Source: VAZQ01 sp963739175
GTDB taxonomy: Bacteria; Pseudomonadota; Alphaproteobacteria; Rhizobiales; Xanthobacteraceae
Assembly: GCA_963739175.1 (NCBI GenBank)
Contig: CAVTZH010000005.1
Span: 248,001 to 312,000, forward strand
Reading direction: 5' to 3'
Length of the DNA: 64,000 bases
How positions within the stretch are numbered: the first letter of the stretch is position 1; the number at the start of each line of letters is the position of its first letter. The notes beneath the pieces are model-generated. The model saw only the letters and a program-made list of their open reading frames with translations. It was not told the DNA's origin and did not search any database. This document shows positions 57,632 through 64,000 of the stretch, one piece after another. The translations under genes were made by a program, and so were the position numbers.

Positions 57632-57938
57632 TGCGTTGGCGCGTCGTGCTTACGGCGTTCGCGCAATTTTCGCGCAACAATAAACACCGCGCTCCGCAGG
57701 TGTTGCGCAGTTCTTCAGCAACTCGACTGTGGATTGCTCAAGCCTACAGCAATAAATCTCTTGCCTCTCGTTGTTACGAGAGCGCGCGAGCGTTTTTCAT
57801 CGTCACGAATACGGACATTGGCAACATATTACGAATCCGATCGGCAACTATGCTGTAATTCCGAAGACATCAAACCACGCTCTGTTACGCTTGTAGTCGG
57901 CGCTGACCAATTCGGCCAGCGCGGCATGGAGGGGATCC
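57632..57938. other. Intergenic stretch, nothing recognised
   Basis: About 300 bases with more A/T around 57650-57850. It ends in a GGAGGGG site before the next small ORF. I see no RNA gene or operator. Confidence 0.35.
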
Positions 57939-58283
57939 ATGGATGCGGTGATTCTTGGGGGCCTGGTGGATCAGTGGGTCTGGCGCTGCCAGATGGTCGT
58001 CACCGAGTTTCAATTGGGACGGCCGATCGACTTCAAAGGCGAGGTCGAAACGCTTGTCGCACAAGCCGAGAAGCAGGCGCGGCTGTTGGATGGCGACGGG
58101 CTCATATTGCTGGTGAAGGTCGAGGATCGGCTGGCGACGTCGGCGCATATGGCGCGCCGCCGCGGCTTGCCGCGCCTCGACTTGGTCGACCCGACCAATC
58201 TCAGCGGCCGGGCCGACGCCTTGCATGTGGTGGCGGCGGCGTTCGGCCGCGCCGTCGATCGGCTCAAGCCGGCCGCGGCGTAG
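57939..58283 (+). CDS. Small protein of unknown function
   Basis: A 114-residue cytosolic-looking protein, MDAVILGGLVDQWVWRCQMVV..., preceded by GGAGGGG five bases upstream. Mixed alpha/beta with a hydrophobic centre (LLDGDGLILLVKVEDRLATS) and an Ala-rich end. No motif known. Codon bias fits a real gene. Confidence 0.6.
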   Translation: MDAVILGGLVDQWVWRCQMVVTEFQLGRPIDFKGEVETLVAQAEKQARLLDGDGLILLVKVEDRLATSAHMARRRGLPRLDLVDPTNLSGRADALHVVAAAFGRAVDRLKPAAA

Positions 58284-58467
58284 CGATATTTGGACGCAAC
58301 TGCGGCGGATTGGAATGCCAGCCGCATCAGTGGGATTCGACATTGTTTTGCAGCCGGCGCGAGGCGGATCACCGCAGCGTGATCGCTCGTGATCGATTGC
58401 GAATTGGTGGTGCCACATTGTCGAACGATGTTGCGCGCGCGGACCAAATTTGCCGGAGGAGGGAGCC

Positions 58468-58680
58468 ATGGCGGCGTTCAATCCCGAGCTTATTCGGCTG
58501 ATGCGCACCGTGCTCGAAGAGGTGATGACGCGCGTGCCGGTGGAGCAGGCCACGCCCGGCATCAAGGCGCATCTCGCGGAGATCATCCTGAAGGCGGCCG
58601 CGCAGGGCGTGACGTCCTACGACGGCCTGATCGCGGCGGCGACGAGCCAGCTGCAGACGATCGTTGCGATGCTGAGCTGA
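58468..58680 (+). CDS. Small helical protein of unknown function
   Basis: A 70-residue protein MAAFNPELIRLMRTVLEEVM.. with a strong GGAGGAGGGA site before ATG 58468. It is all-helical by pattern (IKAHLAEIILKAAAQGV, QLQTIVAML) and is common in Hyphomicrobiales as a stand-alone gene. Role unknown. It is followed by a tandem repeat and a lysine-rich microprotein. Confidence 0.68.
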   Translation: MAAFNPELIRLMRTVLEEVMTRVPVEQATPGIKAHLAEIILKAAAQGVTSYDGLIAAATSQLQTIVAMLS

Positions 58681-58695
58681 GCGGCGGCGACTTGG

Positions 58696-58741
58696 TCGCA
58701 CCTGAGTTGGCCACACCTGAGTTGGCCACACCTGACTTGGA
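58696..58741. repeat. 15-bp tandem repeat
   Basis: CACCTGAGTTGGC occurs three times in a row with one change in the last copy (CACCTGACTTGG), period 15 bases (58698, 58713, 58728). It lies between two small genes. Confidence 0.7.
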
Positions 58742-58821
58742 CCAAAAGACATCGAAATTCGCAGAATCAGTAATCTGTCGATATAATCCCAATTCGCCGG
58801 AAGCAAACACGGAGAGCTCTC

Positions 58822-58881
58822 ATGGCGAAGAAGGCAAAGAAGGCGAAGAAGGCTAAAAAGAAGACAAGGTCGAAGAAGTAG
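58822..58881 (+). CDS. Lysine-rich 19-residue microprotein
   Basis: MAKKAKKAKKAKKKTRSKK, ATG 58822 to TAG 58879-58881, preceded by GGAGAG five bases upstream and followed 24 bp later by a terminator. The repeated AKK units resemble the tails of histone H1-like and DNA-condensing proteins. It is a complete gene unit (RBS, ORF, terminator), so I think it is real; its role is inferred only from charge. Could bind nucleic acid or membranes. Confidence 0.6.
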   Translation: MAKKAKKAKKAKKKTRSKK

Positions 58882-58904
58882 ACTTTGACGGGCTATGCTG
58901 CCCT

Positions 58905-58930
58905 GAGGCCCTGGCGAATGCCGGGGCCTC
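58905..58930 (+). terminator. Rho-independent-like terminator
   Basis: GAGGCCC (58905-58911) and GGGCCTC (58924-58930) form a 7-bp GC-rich stem with a 12-base loop, followed by TTCGTT. It ends the microprotein transcript. Confidence 0.65.
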
Positions 58931-59037
58931 TTCGTTGCACGATCAGCCCCGGCACGGTGAGCCCCTGTGGGCCGTGGGCCTGCGAGCGGTGTAACGCCGG
59001 CCCTTTTGCTTCGCAGCCAGTCGCGTTAAAAGAGGGG

Positions 59038-59319
59038 ATGCGAAAGCTCATCCTCCTGATCGCGCTGCTGCCGGGCGTGGCCATCGTCAGCCTATTGGCC
59101 ATCGTCAGCCTGGCCATCGTCAGCGCCGCCACAGTTGGCGTTGCCTTGGCCAACGACCTGCCGAAGAAGGGCCAGCCGAAGCCGAAGCCCCCGCAGGCGA
59201 CCGCCAATCCGTGCGCGCAGTACGGCGCCGGCTTCGTCCAGGTCCCGGGCTCGCAGACCTGCGTGAAGACTCAGGGCTACATCCGGACCGACGTCACCAC
59301 ATCGGGACGGGCGCGCTAA
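59038..59319 (+). CDS. Small exported protein with a porin-like N-terminal motif
   Basis: A 93-residue protein: signal region with a threefold repeat (AIVSL-LAIVSL-AIVSA), a Lys/Pro linker, then CAQYGAGFVQVPGSQTCVKTQGY, which matches the N-terminal signature of Rhizobiales porins (CxxYGAGF..PGTxTC) without any barrel. RBS GAGGGG lies just before the ATG, close spaced. Either a free-standing domain or a porin relict. Confidence 0.65.
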   Translation: MRKLILLIALLPGVAIVSLLAIVSLAIVSAATVGVALANDLPKKGQPKPKPPQATANPCAQYGAGFVQVPGSQTCVKTQGYIRTDVTTSGRAR

Positions 59320-59547
59320 CACGCGCCGTCAACGTAGCGCGACGAAACACGCAGCGCGTCTGTTGGACACAGCGCCGTCGCCGTCGCCGCGAAAAAAATT
59401 GTCGAAAAGACACCTTTTAGCATGGCGGGCCCTTAGGGGCCGCAGAGTCAGTGGTATCGTTTCCCAAGAGTTTCTGCCCATCCTCGGCATTCAACCTGTG
59501 TTGCTCCGCGCGATCCCCAAGTCCCCCGAGAAATTCAGTCAGGCCGC

Positions 59548-60186
59548 ATGCCCACCAACCAGCCTCCTGTCAGTGTTGCTATTTCGCGGAGTGCGCCGCC
59601 GGAGACACAAACGACATCGAGCCAGCGATTCGCTGGCTACACAAATGCCCGACGCGTGAAGGCCGGCTTCGCCAACATTCGGTCGCCGCTCGGATTGTCG
59701 GTGTTTGTCGCGGTATCTTCCGGCGTGGCTTTGGCCGTCTACTGCACCATCTGGGCGATCCAGGAGGGCGTGCCGCACCCGCTGGCGATCATGGTCGGAT
59801 ATTGCACGGTGGCCAGCAGCGCATGCGTGTGCGCGGCACTATTGGCCATTCAAAGCCTTGCCGCCAAGAAAAGCTCGATCGTCACAAACCGCGGACCAAA
59901 CTACGCAGCTTGGAAGGTCGTCAGCAAACTGAGCGTCTCGGACGCGTCGCGTTTGTGGTGCGACATTGAGCCGGGCTGCCCCGCATCCCAAGAGTCCATC
60001 GCTTGGGGGACTGCTATGCTCGATGCAATCAAACGCGGTGAACTACCGGTCAGCGCGAAAGAGGGCGCCAGCCAAGCGGTCAGTCAAGAACAAAGCAATC
60101 CAAACTGGCACACCAAGATCGCGCGAGAAGCGTTGAAGTCGTGGGCGCAAGGTCTCGGACATTCACCGCGCTTCCTTCAGAAATAG
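59548..60186 (+). CDS. Membrane protein of unknown function with C-terminal helical domain
   Basis: About 212 residues; start uncertain (no good RBS at 59548). Two membrane helices (about 50-71 and 80-101), then a C-terminal helical domain containing SVSDASRLWCDIEPGCPASQESIAWGTAMLDAIKRGEL, a sequence block I recognise as recurring in Hyphomicrobiales proteins but cannot name. It appears to be an anchored cytosolic domain. Confidence 0.55.
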   Translation: MPTNQPPVSVAISRSAPPETQTTSSQRFAGYTNARRVKAGFANIRSPLGLSVFVAVSSGVALAVYCTIWAIQEGVPHPLAIMVGYCTVASSACVCAALLAIQSLAAKKSSIVTNRGPNYAAWKVVSKLSVSDASRLWCDIEPGCPASQESIAWGTAMLDAIKRGELPVSAKEGASQAVSQEQSNPNWHTKIAREALKSWAQGLGHSPRFLQK

Positions 60187-60441
60187 AAATCCGCAGAAAT
60201 AGAAATCCGCCAGAGCTCTCCCGAATTGCTTTGCCGTAGAAGGGCCTTCTTATTTGAGGAAGGCGGCGGGCGGGCCGGGTTTGCCGTCGATCCGACCACG
60301 CTGATGGGGAGCGGCGCAGTCACAAACGTTTAGTGGCGGTACCCCTAGGGTCAATGGGAACATACCTGAGGTCAATATTGCCAGCCTACCCGGTGAGATA
60401 CGCATCTAAGTCGCTATTGATGCAATTTCCGGGAGGTAGCC

Positions 60442-61098
60442 ATGTTGCGCATTGTCGTATCCGGGACCCTTCTCGCAACCACCGCACTACTTGGTGCTAT
60501 CAATTCAAGCGCGGCTTGGCCGCGGTTCGCTGACCCGCGCGCGGCAGATCATGACTTGATCGTGCCGGTGCAGATGCGCGGGGGCGGAGGCGGAGGCATG
60601 GCCGGCGGTATGGCCGGCGGCGGCGCGGCTGCCGGCGGCATGGCTGGCGGCGGCATGGCCGGCGCGGTTGCCAAAGGTGGCATGGGTGCGGGCGCCAAAG
60701 GTGACATAGCGGGCGCCAAGGGCGGCATGGCCGCCAAAGGCACGGCTGGTGCAGGCGCCAAGGGCGGCATGGCCGGCGCGGGTGCCAAAGGCACGGCCGG
60801 CGCGGGCAAGGGCGGCACGGTCGGCAAAGGCGGCGGCGGCACGGTTGGCGTCGGCGGTGGCAAGGGCGCGGTCGGCGCAGGCGCCAAGGGCGGCGCTGTG
60901 AACGTGAACGTGCACGGCTCGTCCGTTCGTCCCTGGGTCCAGCGGCCGTATTTCGGCACCGTCATTGGCGGCGTTGCGCTTGGCAGCGTGATCGCAGCGA
61001 CCGCGGCACCTACGCCGCCGGCGGAAAATCTCTGCTGGGTTTGGACGAGCGCGGAACAAACTCAGGGCTACTGGGATTACTGCACGCCGCCGCAATGA
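60442..61098 (+). CDS. Secreted Gly/Ala/Lys-rich repeat protein
   Basis: A 218-residue protein with a signal peptide (VVSGTLLATTALLGAINSSA), about 110 residues of short repeats such as GGMAG, AGAKGG and KGTAGAGAKGG, a VNVNVHGSS spacer, and a conserved C-terminus (APTPPAENLCWVWTSAEQTQ, GYWDYC). Its stop overlaps the next ATG (ATGA). The tail recurs in exported proteins of the order; the Gly-rich part suggests a structural or adhesive role. Confidence 0.7.
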   Translation: MLRIVVSGTLLATTALLGAINSSAAWPRFADPRAADHDLIVPVQMRGGGGGGMAGGMAGGGAAAGGMAGGGMAGAVAKGGMGAGAKGDIAGAKGGMAAKGTAGAGAKGGMAGAGAKGTAGAGKGGTVGKGGGGTVGVGGGKGAVGAGAKGGAVNVNVHGSSVRPWVQRPYFGTVIGGVALGSVIAATAAPTPPAENLCWVWTSAEQTQGYWDYCTPPQ

Positions 61099-61595
61099 TG
61101 CAAAGACGGCGTGGACCCATTGTGCCTCGTGCGTTGGCGAACAAGGCTCGCTTTGAGCCGCCGAAGGCCGACAATGCGCTGCTCGGCTTTCTGATCGGCG
61201 TGCTCTCGCTCGTGTCGATTTTCGCCTTGTGCATGTATTGGGGTACGCGACCGACCGTCCTGGCAAATGCCGGCACCGCTTCGTTTGAAAAGGACAAGTC
61301 CGTTGCAATCATGCTGGCGTCCCGCCCGACCACAGACGAAATCGAGAAGTCCGAAGTAGCGGCGGCGCGGCGGGAGAACGAAAGTCAAGGATTGTCGAGC
61401 GTCGCCCTCGCGGGTCACAAGCCGCAAACGGAATCCGCGCAAAAACTTGCCAAAGCAGCCCCGCGAACACCGGCAAAGCCGAAGCGAGTGGTGCGCGTGC
61501 ACCGGCCTGACACCGATCCCTTCGGACACAATGCTTGGGCTTTCGCGCCAACGGGGGCTCGATCGTTTGGCGGCTTTGGCAGCTGGTATCGTTAG
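61095..61595 (+). CDS. Single-pass membrane protein coupled to the Gly-rich gene
   Basis: A 166-residue protein MMQRRRGPIVP..., start overlapping the upstream stop by four bases, so translation is coupled. One helix at about 27-50 (NALLGFLIGVLSLVSIFALCMYW), then a disordered, Ala/Lys/Arg-rich periplasmic tail ending FGHNAWAFAPTGARSFGGFG. The pair may be made in fixed ratio. No family recognised. Confidence 0.65.
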   Translation: MMQRRRGPIVPRALANKARFEPPKADNALLGFLIGVLSLVSIFALCMYWGTRPTVLANAGTASFEKDKSVAIMLASRPTTDEIEKSEVAAARRENESQGLSSVALAGHKPQTESAQKLAKAAPRTPAKPKRVVRVHRPDTDPFGHNAWAFAPTGARSFGGFGSWYR

Positions 61596-61664
61596 CCATC
61601 GCGTTTCTCGCGGCCGGGAAAGGTCTCTAGATAAATTTGCGCCTATAGTGTCGGGTCTGACGGA

Positions 61665-61699
61665 CTTGCGAGACGCCAAGTATCTTGCGAGACGCCAGG
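61665..61699. repeat. Direct repeat of a 14-base unit
   Basis: CTTGCGAGACGCCA occurs at 61665 and 61684, 19 bases apart, just upstream of the AI-2E gene. Could be an operator or a simple duplication. Confidence 0.6.
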
Positions 61700-61722
61700 C
61701 ATAGAGCCGATGGAGATTGGGC

Positions 61723-62805
61723 GTGCCAACCGACAATCGTGAATCACCCAGCGGTGACCAGCTCACGGCAACCTGGGTCGAGCTGTCAATCCGGATCGGC
61801 GTCCTTGCTCTCCTGCTGTACTGGACATTCACCTTAGTCCGTCCGTTCGTCACGATCGCGATCTGGAGTGCGGTGCTGACGGTCGCGCTCTATCCGGTTT
61901 ACGATTGGATGGTCGGCTGGCTGGGTGGGCGGCGCCGATTGGCGGCTGTCCTGCTCACCTTCATTAGCTTGCTGATCGTGATCGGACCGATAACGTGGCT
62001 CGTTCTTGGCCTGGTTGATGGCATTCAAACCATGTCGGAGCGGCTCGATCCGTCGGTCATGACGCTGCCGCCGCCGCCCGATCCAATCAGGAGCTGGCCG
62101 CTGGTCGGCGAGTCAATTTACCAGTTCTGGGATCTCGCTTCGAGGAACCTCGCAGCGGCGGTGGGGGTGGTCGTTCCGCAATTGAAGCCGCTGGGGAGCG
62201 TCCTGCTTCAGTTCGGGGCGGACGCCGGTATCGGCGTGATCCAGTTCTTTGTCGCCATCATCGTCGCGGGATTTCTCTTTTCGCCAGCGCCGTTGCTGCT
62301 CGATGCGGTCAGAAAATTTTCGCGCCGCGTTGCGTCCGGGCGCGGCGAAGACTTCGTCCTGCTCGCCGGGGCCACCATCCGGAGCGTGTCGCGTGGTGTC
62401 ATCGGTATTTCGGTGCTTCAGGCGTTGCTTGCCGGCGTGGGACTGCTCGTCGCCGGAATCCCCGGCGCCAGCCTGATCACCTTCGCGGTCCTCATTCTCG
62501 GGATCATCCAGATCGGGCCGTCGATCGTTCTCATCCCACTGATCATTTGGGCCTGGATATCGATGGAAACGACCGCGGCCCTGCTGTTCACCGTCTACAT
62601 GATCCCGGTCAATCTGCTGGACAATGTTCTGCGGCCGCTGGTGATGGGTCATGGACTGAGCACGCCGATGCCGATCATCCTGCTCGGCGTGATCGGGGGC
62701 ACCCTTTCCTATGGGATCACCGGGCTGTTTCTCGGCCCCATTGTTCTGGCGGTGTTCTGGGAGCTGCTGGTGGCTTGGCTCCGGGAGAGCGAGAACGCTC
62801 AGTGA
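61723..62805 (+). CDS. AI-2E family (PerM/YdiK-like) transporter
   Basis: A 360-residue inner-membrane protein with about eight helices. GTG 61723 is chosen because GGAG lies seven bases upstream. The conserved C-terminal block (DNVLRPLVMGHGLSTPMPIILLGVIGGTLSYGITGLFLGP) is the family hallmark. Substrates vary; quorum-signal export is not implied. It converges with the PPK2 gene, 32 bp apart. Confidence 0.9.
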   Translation: MPTDNRESPSGDQLTATWVELSIRIGVLALLLYWTFTLVRPFVTIAIWSAVLTVALYPVYDWMVGWLGGRRRLAAVLLTFISLLIVIGPITWLVLGLVDGIQTMSERLDPSVMTLPPPPDPIRSWPLVGESIYQFWDLASRNLAAAVGVVVPQLKPLGSVLLQFGADAGIGVIQFFVAIIVAGFLFSPAPLLLDAVRKFSRRVASGRGEDFVLLAGATIRSVSRGVIGISVLQALLAGVGLLVAGIPGASLITFAVLILGIIQIGPSIVLIPLIIWAWISMETTAALLFTVYMIPVNLLDNVLRPLVMGHGLSTPMPIILLGVIGGTLSYGITGLFLGPIVLAVFWELLVAWLRESENAQ

Positions 62806-62837
62806 TGCGGGATGCGGCCGGCCTCAACGCCGCGATC

Positions 62838-63692
62838 TCAGTATCGTTCGCGAACGAAGTTCCTATTCTTAAGTGCCGCCTGATCGTCGTATTTTTGTTT
62901 GCTCGCCCGTTTGGGCAGCTTGACTTTGGGCCGCGATATTTTTTTGAACGGAATCTGGTCGAGAATATGGGAAATGCAGTTGAGCCGCGCCCGCCGCTTG
63001 TCGTCGGAACGAACGATGTACCAGGGCGCGTGCTTGCTGTCGGTGGTTTTGAGCATCAGGTCGCGCGCTTTCGAGTATTCATCCCAGCGGTTGTACGATT
63101 CGACATCCATCGGGCTCAACTTCCATTGCCGGAGCGGATCCTCGATGCGGGCCGAGAATCGCCGGTCTTGCTCGTCCTTTCCGACCTCAAGCCAAATCTT
63201 GATCAGCCGGATGCCGCTGTCGACCAAGAATTTTTCGATAGGCGGACAGAGATCCAGGAAGCGTTCGTGCTGCCGCTTGGTGCAGTAGCCCATGACGTAT
63301 TCGACGCCGGCGCGGTTGTACCAACTGCGATCGAAAATCACGACTTCACCGGCGGCCGGAAATCGTTCGATGTACCGCTGCAAGTACAACTGTGTTTTCT
63401 CGCGATCAGAAGGAGCGGGGAGAGCGACGACGCGAAATACCCGCGGACTCACCCGCTCGGTGATGGCTTTGATGGTCCCGCCCTTTCCGGCGGCGTCACG
63501 TCCTTCGAACAATATGATGATGCGCAGGCCCTTCTCTCGCACCCAATCCTGCAAATGGCAGAGCCGAACCTGCAGCTTGTGTAACTCTTTCTCGTAAGTC
63601 TTGCGTTTCATTTTCTTTTGGCCGCTCTTGTTATGACGGCCATTCTTGGTCTTCGCTTCGTCGAAAGATGCGCGGCTGTCCTTGAGTGTCAT
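62838..63692 (-). CDS. ppk2: Polyphosphate kinase 2 (PPK2)
   Basis: A 284-residue P-loop kinase. Walker A is FEGRDAAGKGG (63-72), Walker B/lid DRSWYNRAGVE, plus RRFSARIEDPLRQWKLSPMD. It transfers phosphate between polyphosphate and nucleoside di- or monophosphates; the class cannot be fixed by eye. ATG 63692 is chosen over a GTG ten codons upstream. The N-terminal 35 residues are Lys-rich. Confidence 0.93.
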   Translation of the reverse strand: MTLKDSRASFDEAKTKNGRHNKSGQKKMKRKTYEKELHKLQVRLCHLQDWVREKGLRIIILFEGRDAAGKGGTIKAITERVSPRVFRVVALPAPSDREKTQLYLQRYIERFPAAGEVVIFDRSWYNRAGVEYVMGYCTKRQHERFLDLCPPIEKFLVDSGIRLIKIWLEVGKDEQDRRFSARIEDPLRQWKLSPMDVESYNRWDEYSKARDLMLKTTDSKHAPWYIVRSDDKRRARLNCISHILDQIPFKKISRPKVKLPKRASKQKYDDQAALKNRNFVRERY

Positions 63693-64000
63693 TGGTGCTG
63701 CCCTTGAAACCGGTGATGTCACTCATGTTCGAAGCGCTGTAGGTCTCTCCGCGTGAAGACTATTCCCGATTGTTGTGAGCCGCGGTGTTGCTTAGAAGCC
63801 GACGTGGATGACTTTCAAATCAGGATGACCATCGTAAGAAGACGACGGGGGCTATTTGAATCAATTTGCCGGTTCAAGTTTGAAACTCGAGGAATGCGCT
63901 GAGAGCAGAGTGTCCAACGAGAAGCTGAGACGCCAACGCATGACGGTGTCGACAAGCAGCCGGCGTAAAAATTCATCGCTATGGCGGTTTCCGCCAGTCC
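63693..64000. other. Intergenic stretch at window end, nothing recognised
   Basis: About 300 bases upstream of the ppk2 start with lower GC (CAAATCAGGATGACCATC, GGGGCTATTTGAATCAATTT). Likely promoter region. No coding frame of note. Confidence 0.35.

Noticed and set aside
60570..60920. Second candidate repeat array
   Set aside because: Irregular Gly/Ala/Lys codon repeats within one open frame; no uniform spacers.

Overview
The window reads as a GC-rich chromosomal segment of an alphaproteobacterium of the order Hyphomicrobiales (Rhizobiales), probably near Bradyrhizobiaceae/Xanthobacteraceae. The reasons are: many solitary Bug/TctC-type substrate-binding proteins, DUF2336, PilZ and BTLCP proteins, a DUF3126 gene, a folE-hisI pair opposite an IscU-like gene, and several families of palindromic intergenic repeats typical of that group. 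No tRNA, rRNA, CRISPR array, transposase, integrase or phage gene is visible. This lineage call is inference from gene content, not from a marker gene.

Layout. 0.1-4 kb: minus-strand operon of a CHCC zinc-finger protein, an FAD monooxygenase and a copper-type P-ATPase. 4-9.3 kb: membrane protein, alpha/beta hydrolase, cysE, DUF3126, small membrane proteins, gamma carbonic anhydrase. 9.4-17.2 kb: envelope and signalling genes (BTLCP peptidase, PilZ, PAS), yidD, solute-binding proteins and a ClpP-like exported protein. 17.8-19.9 kb: thrS preceded by a short, translationally coupled leader ORF. 20-29.5 kb: Nudix hydrolase, transport, permease, an exported methyltransferase, nitroreductase/flavin reductase, CBS protein, rhomboid protease and a second ClpP-like exported protein. 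29.5-32.7 kb: IscU-like scaffold, folE, hisI, and a MaoC/CitE-like pair. 32.8-38.2 kb: lytic transglycosylase, DUF2336, a response regulator with an Hpt protein, and a GNAT protein. 38.2-39.9 kb: a repeat-rich, less GC-rich stretch with one damaged single-CXXC (immunity-like) gene. 39.9-46.1 kb: metallo-beta-lactamase-fold and LVIVD exported proteins, nadK, cutA, an ABC solute-binding protein. 46.3-48.9 kb: cobalamin riboswitch and TonB-dependent receptor. 49-53.8 kb: three Bug-type binding proteins around an isochorismatase-like hydrolase and a cupin-like protein. 53.8-56.9 kb: a winged-helix/TPR regulator divergent from a vanadium-haloperoxidase-like gene, with 10-bp-phased TTTTCG repeats between them. 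57-61.6 kb: a run of small, exported or unknown proteins, several glycine-, alanine- or lysine-rich. 61.7-63.7 kb: an AI-2E-family transporter and PPK2 polyphosphate kinase.

The most striking global feature is that ten genes are broken by at least 15 frame changes that all have the same sign: each needs removal of exactly one base, and each can be placed in a short C, G or T run. The families are otherwise intact. The simplest reading is insertion-type sequence error; a +1 decoding explanation is less likely but testable because five of the sites are exactly an in-frame CCC followed by G. The best biological leads are the thrS leader ORF with a Thr-codon cluster, the two paralogous exported ClpP-like proteins with a C-x-S-M-C centre, the phased repeats in the haloperoxidase promoter region, and a 19-residue lysine-rich microprotein.
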